Positions 43,190-54,552 of a stretch of 64,000 bases of DNA are shown piece after piece (position 1 is the stretch's first letter; every line of letters starts with the position of its first letter). The translations under genes were made by a program, and so were the position numbers. Below the pieces are notes generated by a model. The model had not been told where the DNA came from and did no database searches. It saw nothing but the letters and a program-made list of their open reading frames with translations. Source of the DNA: Zygnema cylindricum (taxonomy: Eukaryota > Streptophyta > Zygnematophyceae > Zygnematales > Zygnemataceae); assembly GCA_037447655.1 (NCBI GenBank), contig JBBHKE010000917.1, forward strand, positions 17,980 through 81,979, in the 5' to 3' direction.

Positions 43190-43453
43190 AGCCGAACCGC
43201 AACGATCCGATCTATCGGATACGATCTTGTACTCGACGCATTTTTTTTGTTTTTGTTTTTCTAAAAGGCAAATTTAGAAACGAGAGTGACAAAGGGCCTA
43301 GCTTTGGACCTTCGTCTCGCTATTGTCAATTTTAAATGACTTCTTGAAATTTTTGGAAAAAAAGAAAGAATATTGTGAAAAGTTATTCTTTCTTCAGATA
43401 AACTGTGTACCAACCCCTTCACTGAAAAAATCCTTTGGCATAAAAACAAAATT

Positions 43454-46400
43454 ATGGCCATTTCCTCCCATCCAGGCGAGGTTTCCTCTAGCGTGGATCC
43501 CGGCGGGATTTCCGGAGATACTGATGCTGAAATCTTGCCACTTACTTCCACAACTGACTCAGAAACTGCCACGTGTCAGTCCGAAGAACTGACGGTGGAT
43601 GATGTGCTGACGAAGCATGTGGGAAATTTTGGCGTATCCCAGGCCGTACAATTTGTCTTATTAGCGTCAGCATGGTCTGTGGAGGCTTTTCAGACGCTAG
43701 TTATGGTTTTTGCAGGTAATTGTTTTTTGTCCTCAGCGGTCCTTTTTTTGCTTCTTGGTTGACAATTTTTTGTTTTTTTTTTTGTTTTTTTTTTTTTTTT
43801 TTGTTTTTTGTTTATTTTTCCTTTTTTTGTTTTTTTTTTTTTTTCTTTTTATCGCGTTTACTTTCTTGAATTTGTTTGTCCTCTCCTTTTTAAAATATAA
43901 AAGCTGTCAAGATCTTTGCAAAATAGAAATCTTTCATTTTTTTTCTAAAATTCAAAATGTTTACACAGGGGATGTTCTTCATAAACTACAGCGGCTATTT
44001 TGAGAATCATTAACAAAGTTTTTTTTTTTTTTTTTTTTTTACATTATATAATCCATCTTCTTTTAAACACCCACCCTCCACCCCCCCCCTTCCTTCTCTC
44101 TCTCTCCTCTCTCTTTTTCTCTCTCTCTCTCATTTTCTCTCAATTCTCTCTCTCTCTCTAACACACACACACACTTCTCTCTCTCCCTCTCTCTCTTCTC
44201 TTCTCTCCCTTCCCTCACTCTCTCCCTCCATCCCTCCTCCCTCCCTCTCTCCCTCCCTACTTCCCTCCCACCCTCCCTCTCTCTCCCTCCCTCCCTCCTC
44301 CCTCCTCCCTCCCTCCCTCCCTCCCTCCCTCCCTCCCTCCCTCCCTCCCTCCCTCCCTCCCTCCTCCCTCCCTCCCTCCCTCCCTCACTCCCTCCCTCCC
44401 TCCCTCCCTCCCTCCCTCCCTCCCTCCCTCCCTCCCTCCCTCTCTCCCTCTCTCCCTCTCTCCCTCTCTCCCTCTCTCCTCTCTCCCTCTCTCCCTCTCT
44501 CCCTCTCTCCCTCTCTCCCTCTCCCTCCCTCCCTCCCTCCCTCCCTCCCTCCCTCTCTCCCTCTCTCCCCCTCTCCCTCCCTCCCTCCCTCCCTCCCTCC
44601 CTCCCTCCCTCCCTCCCTCCCTCCCTCCCTCTCTCCCTCCCTCCCTCCCTCTCTCCCTCTCTCCCTCCCTCCCTCCCTCCCTCTCTCCCTCTCTCCCTCT
44701 CTCCCTCTCTCCCTCTCTCCCGCTCCCCCTCTCCCCCTCTCCCTCCCTCCCTCCCTCTCTCCCTCTCTCCCTCTCTCCCGCTCTCCCGCTCTCCCGCTCT
44801 CCCTCTCCCCCTCTCCCCCTCTCCCTCCCTCCCTCCCCCTCTCCCTCTCTCCCTCTCTCCCTCTCTCCCTCTCTCTTTCTCCCTCTCTCCCTCTCTCCCT
44901 CTCCCTCTCTCCCTCTCTTCCTCTCTTCCTCTCTCCCTCTTTCCCTCTCTCCCTCTCTTCCGCTCTCCCTCTCTCCCTCTCTCCCTCTCTCCCTCTCCCC
45001 CTCTCCCTCCCTCCCCCTCCCCCTCTCTCCCTCTCTCTCTCTCTCCCTCCCCCTCCCCCCCCCTCTCCCTCCCTCTCCCTCTCCCTCCCTCCCCCTCTCC
45101 CTCCCCCTCTCCCTCCCTCTCCCTCCCTCTTTTTCTCCTTCCCTTTCCTGCTCTCCTACTTTCCTGCTCTCCCAATTCCCCTGTTTCCCCCTCTTCCCCT
45201 CTCCCGTAGAAAAATACAAGGAAGTAAATTCGACAGAATATAGATAAAATCTTGAGATAAAAAAGCCAAATAGATAAACAAATAATTATTATAAAATGTT
45301 GTAAAAACATTCATAAGAAGTTGAAATTAAAGCGGAAGTATATATGTTCATCAAATCGACTGTCACTTGACGCTACCTTTCTGGCATTTCCCTCGTTCCT
45401 TGATTTTAATCTCCAATTTTGTTTAGATTTATTGACTCTTTTATCTATTTACGGTATAAAATTATATTCGTTTTTCAATTTATATCTGTTCTCGGACCCT
45501 GCCATTTATTCATGCATTTACTTATGTATTTATTTACCGCTTCCTCTATTTTTCAATTCCTTTATTGTTTTTTATATATATGTTTTTTCTTTTTACGTTT
45601 GTTTTCTGTATTCCGTTCCGAAATTTGTAATTTTTCCTTTTCCATGAATCTGCAGATCGAGAACCCGCGTGGCGCTGCACCTCCCTGCCGGCCGTCCCTC
45701 ATCCGCTTTCGTCTTTTTCTGCAACAAATTCGTCGTTTTCTGCAGAGAATCTCTCTTTTTCCGTTTTGAAACCGTCTCTTTCTGCTGAAAATCTGCTGTT
45801 TCCGACCAACAATTCGCCCTTTCCTGCTCGGAATTTGTTCTTCTCTGGTGGGAATCTGTTCTGCTCTGGTATGAATTTGTTCTTTTCTGGTGGAAGTTTG
45901 TCGTTTTCTGAGGGAAATTTGTCCTATATGGTGGAGTGTCGGCCGGGGGTGCGACGGTGCGAGTTGCAAAGGGGTCAGTGGGAGTGGGTGGAGGGGAAAG
46001 GAAGCTCCACAGTGAGGGCCTTTGGAATGGACTGTGGGGAGGAGTGGAAGGTGGGGCTGGCCGGGGCCGTATTCTTCCTTGGATACCTCATCAGTGAGTC
46101 TCCCTCTCCCTCTCCCCCTCTCCCTTTCTCTCACTCTCCCTCTCCTTCCCTGCTCGCTCCGTCCCCCCCCCCTTCTCTCTCTCTTTCTCTCTCTCTCTTT
46201 CTCTCTTTCTTTTTTTTCTCTCTCTCTCTCTCTCTCACTCTCTCTCCACCCTATCGCTCTTCCTCATCCCCTCCTCCACTCTCTTCCCTATTTCTCCCTC
46301 TTTCATTCCCCGTCCTTCTCCCTCCGTGCCGTTATGGTTGACCTTTCCCTTACTTGCTCTCCTCCCCTCTTCACTTCCTCTGCCCCTTCATTAATCCACC

Positions 46401-47909
46401 TTTCCCTCCACTCCCACCTCTCTGTCCCAATCCTTTCCTACACCTTCCCTCCTCTCCTTCCTCTCCGTTTTCCCGCTCCCCTTTTCCCGTTCCATGTCAC
46501 ATGTGTGTGTGTGTATGTTTGTGTGTTTCATAAAAATCGTCTCTTTTCAAGGTGCCTCTATGTATGGCTCATTATCCGATGGATACCTTGGACGAAAATA
46601 CACTCTTCTATTGGCGTCGTCTTTAGCAGTTTTTTTTGGTCTTTTAACGAGTTTGGCGCCAAATTTTTGGATCTACGTTATTTTACGAGCTTGTACCGGT
46701 TTCGGATGTGGGGGAATTGGTTTAGTCGCATTTGTTCTCGCAACCGAACCCGTGGGTCCCACTTTGCGAGGTCGAGTTGCTATTAGTTCCAATTATTTTT
46801 TTTCGTTAGGAATTATCCTCTTGTCTATTATGGCTTATTTTATCCGCGACTGGCGAGTGCTGTACGTGACGTCGACAGTTCCCACACTTGTTTTGTGTCT
46901 TTTAGTTTTGACTTGGGCGAAAGAATCGCCTCGATGGCTTTTAGTTCATGGGAAAAAGGAAAAAGCTCTTGAAGTTCTTCGTCAGTTTGCAGAAGGAAAT
47001 GGACGAAGGTTACCGAAAGGGATTAATCTGGTAACTGAATTGGGTTTCGACAAAACAGATGAAGTGTTAATTGCAAATGATCCGATGAAAGTTCAAAAAA
47101 TTGATTTCATAGACTCGAAGATCGAAACTTTGCTTGCAAAGGCTCAAGATGATAAAATTGACAACACTTTTAGTTCAAAAACGCGGCATCCTTCTCAAGA
47201 TAAAATTTATGTCGATATTCCAGTAAATGAGGAAGATAAATTCAAGGGTGGGAACCTCACCGACATTTTTTTGGTACCTGAAACGAGAAAGAGAATTCTC
47301 ATTATGGTTTACATGTGGTTTACATGTGCGGTTGTCTACTATTGTTTGAGTTTAAGTACTGGAAGTTTGGGCACCAATATTTATCTTACGACTTTCATAA
47401 GTGGATTTGTTGAGTTTCCCGGTTACTTTGTTTCGTCAATTTTCATTGAAAAGGTTGGTCGAAAAATAACGTTTATTAGTATGATGACTATAAGTTCAGT
47501 AAGTTTACTAAGTGTGGCTTTTACTGAATTTTCTACTCATGACAATACAATTCCACATGTCAATTTGTTGAATAATGACGACTTGACAACTCGTGCTATG
47601 ATAAGATTAATTTTTGCAATCGCTGGAAAGTTTGCGGCTTCTTCTTGTTATGCGATTGCATATGTTTATACGTTAGAATTATTTCCGACAGTTGTTAGAA
47701 ATGTAGCTTTGGGATTGACAACTCAAGCTGCTCAATGTGGTGGAATTTTAGCCCCAATTATTGTAGCATTTGGGCGTGGAAATCCACCCTTTCCATTTTT
47801 AGTTTCGGGTATAATCGCTTTAATTGCAGTTTCCTTAGGCTTTCACTTGTCGGAGACTTTGAACCAACCTTTATTAGAAACTATGGATTCTTTTTTGCGG
47901 GAAAAATAG
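43454..47909 (+). CDS. OCT-type MFS transporter, three exons, 685 codons
   Basis: Major facilitator protein of the plant organic cation/carnitine transporter (SLC22-like) group. Exon 1 is 43454-43715, exon 2 45656-46093, exon 3 46552-47909; both introns have GT/AG ends and the phases fit. Exon 1 holds an acidic N-terminus and TM1 (VQFVLLASAWSVEAFQTLVM). A long extracellular loop follows, with the W-R-C motif (93-95) and further cysteines. Then come TM2, motif A GSLSDGYLGRK (239-249), RACTGFGCGGIGL and VLATEPVGPTLRG (~279-307), ESPRWLLVHGKKEKALEVLR, and near the C-terminus YTLELFPTVVRN. About 12 TMs are expected at the plasma membrane or tonoplast. It is longer than the ~520 residues usual for plant OCTs, partly because of a heptad repeat in the loop. 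The start is chosen because the codon lies in a good context (AAAATTATGGC) with no upstream in-frame extension. Substrate unknown. Confidence 0.88.
43716..45655 (+). other. intron 1 of the transporter gene
   Basis: Donor GTAATT after GCAG, acceptor TGCAG before ATCGAGAACC. 1940 bp. It has a T-rich start (43746-43850), poly-T at 44018-44040, a ~1.1-kb CT-rich microsatellite and an AT-rich end. Joining the exons restores the conserved reading MVFA-D-R-E-P-A-W-R-C of OCT proteins. Confidence 0.85.
44080..45205 (+). repeat. CCCT/CTCCCT microsatellite in intron 1
   Basis: Nearly uninterrupted pyrimidine sequence dominated by (CCCT)n and (CTCTCC)n, with sporadic G and A. Long frames over it on either strand are Arg/Glu/Gly or Ser/Pro/Leu low complexity and not genes. 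Confidence 0.95.
45715..45924 (+). repeat. coding 21-bp minisatellite, ten heptads
   Basis: Within exon 2, residues 108-177 are exactly ten consecutive 7-residue units, for example FSAENLS, LSAENLL, FPARNLF, FSGGNLF, CSGMNLF, FSGGSLS and FSEGNLS. Length 210 bp, with no frame interruption. Four N-x-S sequons (Asn 112, 119, 139, 175) fall in it, consistent with an extracellular loop. Confidence 0.85.
46094..46551 (+). other. intron 2 of the transporter gene
   Basis: Donor GTGAGT at 46094, acceptor TTTTCAAG ending 46551, 458 bp, CT-rich with a short GT run (46502-46526). It splits an AGT serine codon 1|2, giving GYLI-S-A-S-M-Y-G across the junction at the start of motif A. It is a shorter version of the CT-rich style of intron 1. 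Confidence 0.87.
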
Positions 47910-47973
47910 TAGAAGGTTTTGTTTAAAGCCCGGTTGGGTAGAGTGAGACAAATTGTCATGCTACAATAATGAA

Positions 47974-48141
47974 AATAAAATGCAAATGTGCAGAATGCAC
48001 TAAAATTCATACATTATGTTCTTTTAAACACACCGGTTTCTATCTGCTTTGCGGGATTAAGGTTGTTGAGTGCTGATTACTGTGGGATTGCTGATTTTCC
48101 CCTTTCTGTGCCTTGTAATGTTTAAACAGGGTCACAATAAA
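47974..48141 (+). terminator. candidate polyadenylation signals
   Basis: AATAAA occurs at 47974-47979 and 48136-48141, 65 and 227 bp past the transporter stop codon. Either could direct 3' end formation. 48142-48671 shows no gene. Confidence 0.35.
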
Positions 48142-48989
48142 ATTTCCTTCAAATTAATTTTCCTTGGAATTTGAAACATACGTCATGCCAATGAATTAAT
48201 GGTACTAATGGTAGATAAAGAATCGAGCTGTCTGATACTTAAAGAGTAACACGACTTTTCCAAAAAATTACAAGTTTAGTACTTATTGCCAAATAAACAG
48301 AGGACGACCATGGTGTGTATTGTTTTATGTCTTCTCTTTAATTATTTATTTGTATTTGTGTTTTTTTGCAGTGAAACTGACAGAATAATCAATAGCTCTG
48401 TTTCTTACGCTCCGGAGTTGATAAATAAACAAATATTGTGAAAATCAAACCAAAAAATGCAAATGTTAACGACTTTCATTTTGCAGTAGAAGTCAATTTT
48501 TTCACGTGTTATTACAATTCCTTTTTGGCCCACTAAGCCGTAAACCAAGAGCCCAATTCATTGCCAAACAAAATAAAAAGAAATAAAAAAGAAGAAATAA
48601 AAGAAAAAAAAAAGAAAAGATGAAAAGATGTAAGTTCTAGCAATATGAAAATGTTATGAAGCATCAACTTTGTAAAAATTAGTGTTGTGTATCTGCCAAA
48701 AATTTATCACGATAACACCGATACCGATAGTTATCGGTTATCGAACAGTCAGAGGTCCCGATATATCTGTCCGAGACCAACAAATTCCATATCAGCGATA
48801 ACTTAAAAAAAATATAGTACGCATATAATAGTACTTAATGATATACTGTATTATATTATTGACTTTATATAGCGTGGCATGCCACGCATAAGAATCTGTT
48901 CCGTATTCTGTTTAACTGAAGTTTATTACGGACAGCGCAGCACATAAACGTTGAGAAATTTAAAACAATAGTTTATAGTTCTAAAACTA

Positions 48990-50776
48990 TAAAAATCAAC
49001 TCACAGGATAAATTAAAAGCACGAGGGTAAACCATCTGAATATGGGGGTACAAAAGGGGTGCCATGGCCAAAACTGAAAAATAAGAAGCAAGGCAATTAA
49101 AAACAAAGAAAGCAACGTGAACACGTAAAAATGGCAAGTAGAGTAAAAGCACCCAAACTCAAAATGAAAAGCACAGCAACTCACTAAACCAAATCTACAA
49201 CCCCAACCCCAACTCAATTAAATAACTACGAAAAGCAACCCCGTAAGTCCCCCAAGCCCGGGGGAGCATGTCCAGGGAGTTTCGGAACGCGTCGACGATC
49301 CATAACCACAATAGTCGATCGAAGGAGAATAGAAGCTTGCACTGGCTGTAAAGCCACGAATAACCGCTGACGATAAAAAGAAGTAAGGACCGAAGGAGGA
49401 GGGCTCTTAGATCCTCATCGCTCGAAAGCACGTCGAGCACAAGTACGGAGAAACTCGTCCAACGTAACACCCAAACAACCAAAGATCTCGACAGCCATCG
49501 GAATAAAGTCATCCATAGGGTCCCGGTGGGCAAAATCACGCTCTTTTGCCTTAGCGACATCACGAGCCGCCACCCCAACATGTCGAGCCGCCTGACCAAC
49601 GACTATAGCAGAAGTAGGGTTTGCCAAAAAAATATCACCAAAAATGCGATGGGCACCATCGAGCAAAACAACATTGATCCGGTGCGAGGGAATAATATGA
49701 GAAACCTCCCACCGCACAGAAAAAACCCCCTCCGAAGCGATAGTCGCAACAGCGTCGCGAATAGTGTCGTGCGCCTGGATCAATTCTCCCCCTTGGGAGC
49801 AACAAAGCAAATGGACACCATCAGGCCCCAAGACACGACCACAGGCGCAAACTAGAGAGCCAAGTAAAGGAGGATGGGGGAGGCCTAAGTGAAACCAGAG
49901 GGCGATGGTGAACTGAGCACGTGAGAATCGAAGAGTGGACAAAAAAGGTGTAGCAAATAGGCAAGACCCAGAGCCAGGTCACCCACAAGAGAGAAGACGG
50001 GCACGCGAAGAATCAAAGGGAAACGCCTCGAGAAGCTCGGATTTAATGGCGGCGATAACCCGATCGGAAATCGATTCCTGGACACGCACAACGGATTTAG
50101 AAATAAGGGTGGAAAGAATTAACGCATCAAGTAAAGCATAAGGAGGAAGAGAATATGACGCGTCCAATAGAAACCGCTGGAAGAAGAAGACACCGTCTAA
50201 AACCCGGGGGACCACAGTGGCTAGAACAGAACAGGGGTGTCCCCAGCCAAGAAGCGAGAACAAGAGTGGAGGCAATAAGGCACCAACTTCCCAAATAGGC
50301 AACGGGAGCAACACGGGAATTCGATAATAGACTTAATCCCCCCGTAGAGACAGGGAGCGATGCTTGAATGCGGGATGCCTGAATGCGGGCAAGAGGCCTA
50401 GGCTCGCGATCGAATGCCCCACGACCTAACAGAGCGTGAAGGACGTCCATAAGGCGACCATCAAAGAATAAGAGAGATGAGACAAACTTCGAGGTGGGAG
50501 GGGAAGTACGAGTAAGGTAAGAAGGGCGGTGGGGGAAACACCTAGTCAACAAAGCAAAAGCCACTTGGGGATCGGGAAGGTGAGGGAGGCGTCCACGTGG
50601 GTGACTTCTGAAAGCATCATTAAAAATTGGGTCACAAAGTCCGAACCAGGGGGCAGCCAAACACACGAATGCCATCGGAGGGAGGAGGAGTTTGAAAACC
50701 AGGAGGGGGAGTAAAAGAAAGTGGAATATCTAGTACCGAAACGAAAAAAAAATACACTGTTAATTTGTAAAATCAA
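48990..50776 (-). pseudogene. LINE-like reverse transcriptase C-terminal part
   Basis: Read from 50690: LMDVLHALLGRG, then QASLPVSTGGLSLLS and VAPVAYLGSW, the pattern of the region after the RT palm in non-LTR elements. From 49942 a 175-codon frame has a Cys/His cluster CACGRVLGPDGVHLLCC, AHDTIRDAV, INVVLLDGAHRIFGDIFLAN and AKAKERDF, resembling the C-terminal zinc finger plus endonuclease-like domain of some LINEs. The RT catalytic part is missing, and at least three frameshifts occur (near 50314, 49979 and 49599). It lies within the hAT and is absent from the small copies, so it probably jumped in. No 3' poly-A is seen. Confidence 0.55.
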
Positions 50777-51059
50777 ACTTTTTCAAAAATTAGACTAACA
50801 AAGCAGACAACAAATCAGACTCCCTCCATTTACTGCCACTATCTGTAACCAGGCAACACTTATTTGAGGAAATATTAGTGAATATAAAATAGTAAGAATA
50901 TATATTTACTCATTCTAATGGATTATTAGGAAAAAAAAAACAACATTGTAGGAGGAGAGGAGGATGGGACACAGACAATTCTTGAGGAGGAGGTAGAAGA
51001 GACTCAGAATATCAAAAATTTAGAGAACTTAAAAATAATTAAGGAGGAATGCAAACATA

Positions 51060-53045
51060 TTAGAAAAGTCATTCTGAAAAGAGCAGTATCGAAAGTATGG
51101 CAACATTTTAAGGCAGGATGGCAAGCATTCAGATAAGGCATTTTGTAATCATTGTGACATGCCTGTGGTTAGAGGGAAGTCGCAGAGCCCTTCAAATTTA
51201 GTGTCTCACCTAAACCATAAGCACAAAAATCTATTTGCAGCCGGAAAATTGAAAGAGATTGAAGAGAGAAACCAGGAGCACTCAAGGACTTCATCAATAA
51301 GGGAACTGCCAAGCTTGTTTGCTAAATAGTTATGGACTTGCCAAGCTTGTTCGCTAAATAGTTTTGGACTCGGGACAGCTAAATGTGGTAAAGAGCGTGG
51401 AGTTCAGCATGAAGGTTCGTTTAAGTTTGGCAAAACTACTTGAAGAAGAGACCCTTAGTGTAACTTTAGACAGATGGACTTTAGTGTCTAATGAGTCTTA
51501 CTCATTAACTACCCATTTCATCAAATTCTGAATGGGATCTCATAAATGTATGCTTAGGCTGTTCCCCTTTCTCGGGAAGTCACACAGCAGAATCCATAAA
51601 AGAAAAGTATAAGGATATGCTTGCAAGGTACGCCATTTCTGAAAGTGCAGTGGCAGTTTGTGTCATTAATAATGCGACTGCCATGAAAAAACCGGTAAAG
51701 CTATGTCGTGTGATTGGCACGAGTGTGTTGACCACCTCTTAGAGTTGGTCATCGGGAAATTCTTTGCAGGTCCAGGTGTGTTTGCACACATGAGAATTGC
51801 AAGGAATCTAGTAGGGTTTTTCAAAAGCTCCCCGAGAGCAAACGACATTCTCAAGAGTTTTAATACTCAATTAGGAATTAAGTGGAAGTCGTTGGTGCCT
51901 GATGTAGCTACAAGGTGGTGGTCTACTTATACCATGCTTGCTTCCATTTTATATTTGAAGGAACCATTATGTGCTTTGATGATAACAACGGTTCCAATAA
52001 ATGCAAAATTAAGTGAAGAGTCATGGATTGTAATCGAAAGAGGCGTCACTCTTTTAAAGCCTTTTATGGTGGCTCAAAGAGTTTTGGAAAGAGAAAATTA
52101 TGTGACATTGAGTTGAGTTCCCATTATTATAAACTCACTTTTTAAGGGAGTGAAGTATGTGGTTGATGACACCTCAATTGAAAATGATAGGCATTCGGCA
52201 ATTCACCTAATTGCATCCGAAATGGTTTCCGATTTTATAAACCCGACTTGGCACTCTTGAGCTTGCGACTCTCTTCATGAATTTCTTTATCGTTTCTGCG
52301 TTGAATCCTACGACGAAACAACTTGCTTTTTTGTCTTCTTTAGAACAAGACAAAGTTTAACAGGAAATACTTTATGTTTTGTTGGGAAAGTTTGACGCGA
52401 AGGGGCTAAGTTCTCAACCGTCATTGGTTGGTGCCGATGGTGGAGTCTTGGAAAGTGAAAATATGTCTATCGTGAAAGGGGTGGCTACAAAAAATGAAGA
52501 TGATGATGATATCTTTCTGACTCTAAAAACAGACCTACCAATGTCTTCAACGTCCGGAATATAATGCCCTCCTAAAAATTCTGATCATGAACTCACTTCG
52601 AGATGAGTTCAAGGACCATTTACTCCATGAAATCCAACTTTACAAATGACGTAATATTTTAGAGCATTATGAGAATGAGCCTTGAAACCCTTTGAAATGG
52701 TGGGTCGGAAAATGTCACATTTTTCCAACATTGAGCTCTTTAGCTCGAATAGTTTTAGCTATGCCCGCTACTTCGACTCTTTCGGAGGGGGTATTTTCAG
52801 ATGCTGATCAAATTGCCACGACTTGCCACGGCGAAACAGAATCAGCTTCGTCCACTGAAAATCAGGTTTTTTTAAAAGGATCTTGGAAAACAACGGAGTC
52901 CCTCATAAATGTTTGTGATGGAAAAGGGAAGGCGATTGAAAGAGAAATGAGTAATGATGATAATGTGGGAAATACGGTATTTCGGAATGGAAAACGACTA
53001 AGGGAATCGGGAAAATTACTTAGAGATTGGTGGAAATGTTCATAA
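51060..53045 (+). pseudogene. hAT transposase (broken)
   Basis: The order of parts is that of ZBED-type hAT transposases. A BED finger (SKVWQHFK, then after a frameshift FCNHCDMPVVRG and LVSHLNHKHK) lies at 51080-51235. The catalytic region LSVTLDRWTLVSNESYSLTT (first Asp kept) is near 51450-51510. It is followed by GSHTAESIKEKYKDMLARYA, a second motif reading VINNATAM where VxDNAxNM is usual (Asp lost), and CVDHLLELVI. The well-preserved 51703-52116 frame has VATRWWSTYTMLASILYLKE. The hATC dimerisation domain (PLKWWVGKCHIFPTLSSLAR, MPATSTLSEGVFSDAD, with SER changed to SEG) is at 52690-52890. Stops and frameshifts throughout rule out activity. It would act on the element ends in the nucleus. 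Confidence 0.85.
51305..51370 (+). repeat. short tandem duplication in transposase
   Basis: CTGCCAAGCTTGTTTGCTAA and CTTGCCAAGCTTGTTCGCTA follow each other with a period of about 34 bp. The family has the motif once (LPSLFAK), so this is a local duplication in the dead gene. Confidence 0.7.
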
Positions 53046-53149
53046 AAAATAAATTGATGAAGTGGTAATTTTTTTTTTTTTAGTACATTTTTAGAATGTA
53101 CTGCTGAAATATTTTAGATATTAGAGGGTAAAATTTTAAAAGGTAGGAA

Positions 53150-53600
53150 TGTTAGAATTTTCAGAATTTGAATTCGATGATTTTGGAAAATTGGAACATC
53201 GACAATTTAGTTATTGAATTTTGAGAATTTCGACATTGAAGATTTCTGGTGATTGAGAATTGGTAAGTTAAGAATTTTCAAAAATTCAGAATTTGAATTC
53301 GGTGATTTTGGATTATTGGACAATTTAAAAAATGAATTTTGAGGGTTTTGACATTGAAGATTTCGGAGATTGAGAATTGGTAAGTTAGGAATTATAGAAT
53401 TTTTAGAATGTGAAATCGGTGATTTGGCAAGATGCGAAGCATTGAGAATTTGAGAGTTGGATTTTGACGGTTTTGACATTGAAGATTTTGGAGATTGAGA
53501 ATTGGTAAGTTAAGAGTTTTAGAATTTTCAGAATATGAAATGGGTGATTTGGCAAGATGCGAAGCATTGAAAATTTGAGACTTGAATTTTTCAAAATTAT
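53150..53600 (+). repeat. ~120-bp tandem repeat, three diverged copies
   Basis: The word GACATTGAAG followed by ATTT and later GATTGAGAATTGGTAAGTTA recurs at about 53232, 53350 and 53475 (periods 118 and 125). It lies in the 3' noncoding part of the hAT, between hATC and the right end. Confidence 0.8.
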
Positions 53601-54552
53601 GACATTTAATTGATTATGTGTGTTGGTGAATCGAGGCATCGATATATTAATGCCTCTAAGCTGGACTAGAAATTGGACTAGGAAATATCAAATATGTCTT
53701 AAATAATGCCATGTACCGAATCAATGTATATGGAATCTGCGACAATAGCTCATAATCGTCCAAATTTCAACTTATGTATTTATTTTGCCCGACCTTATTG
53801 CGGATCGTTTCTAATATGGACTGAAAATGCATCTAAAAGTAAAAAACCAATATAGACAAACAATGGAAGTGATACGAGGGAGTAATTAACCTTAAAAATA
53901 AAAACAACAGTCAAAAGGACATTCTGGAAGGGTATGGGAGCGTGGAACCCAAGTAAAATCCCCTTAAATTAGAAACAATCAAGCAAATATCGCGTTTTAT
54001 TCCCGAAATCGGGGGAAAGGGGGTTCGCGATGCGTCCGAGGAATAACCCGTACAGTTGAGTGTACGGGCCTTACATCTAACTGTACGTCGAGTGTACGGG
54101 CTCTACATTTAATTATACGGTTATCGCCGATAGTTATCGATATCGGTGTTATCGCTGATAAAAAACGGATATTATCGGTTGTTCATCGGTGATAACACCA
54201 ATGTCGATATATTGTGCCAATATATCGATTATCGACAACCCAAAAAAAGGCCCATATTGGTTATCGGCAAATCCTTGCCGATACACAACTCTAGTAAAAA
54301 TGCATAAAACCATCAATGTGACTAATTTACAGATTTTAGAATTCAGCTTTAAGGATGATTGATTTGAAGAAAATCTGGATTTTGTACTCTTAAGAAAATC
54401 TGGATTTGGTGACTCAAAAGGATAGTACTGAAGAAAAATAAAAGTTTAGCGTTTGTGTAGCGTTTGTGTATCTCGCAACGATGTCTTTGAAATGTTTTTG
54501 TCAGCAAAGCCCCATTTAGAACCATGTCATCTGCACCTTTTTGTTGGGTTAA

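Larger units (their letters stand above)
48680..54293 (+). mobile_element. 5.6-kb hAT transposon with perfect TSD
   Basis: Terminal inverted repeats TAGTGTTGTGTATC and GATACACAACTCTA; flanks GTAAAAAT at 48672-48679 and 54294-54301 are identical, the 8-bp duplication of hAT elements. The subterminal regions (~280 bp left, ~265 bp right) match the miniature elements at 17999, 62674 and 63580. Inside are a broken hAT transposase on the plus strand and a LINE-like insertion on the minus strand. It is the only copy here with transposase, so it is a relative of the source that moved the small ones. It is now dead. Confidence 0.92.

Noticed and set aside
44063-45310. Long minus-strand frames of 320-415 codons over the CT-rich tract
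   Set aside because: Pure Arg/Glu/Gly low complexity produced by the CCCT microsatellite, inside an intron of the plus-strand gene.
45562-46134. Minus-strand 190-codon frame with QTSTRKEQ-like repeats
   Set aside because: It is the reverse shadow of the heptad repeat in exon 2.
46494-46551. ATG at 46494 as start of a separate 471-codon transporter
   Set aside because: The sequence before 46552 is intron with a good acceptor; exon 1 and exon 2 supply TM1, the W-R-C loop and TM2 in matching phase.
51703-52116. Functional host gene derived from a hAT transposase
   Set aside because: The open stretch is short and flanked by in-family stops and frameshifts; a catalytic Asp is lost and the intact element ends show it is simply a dead transposon.
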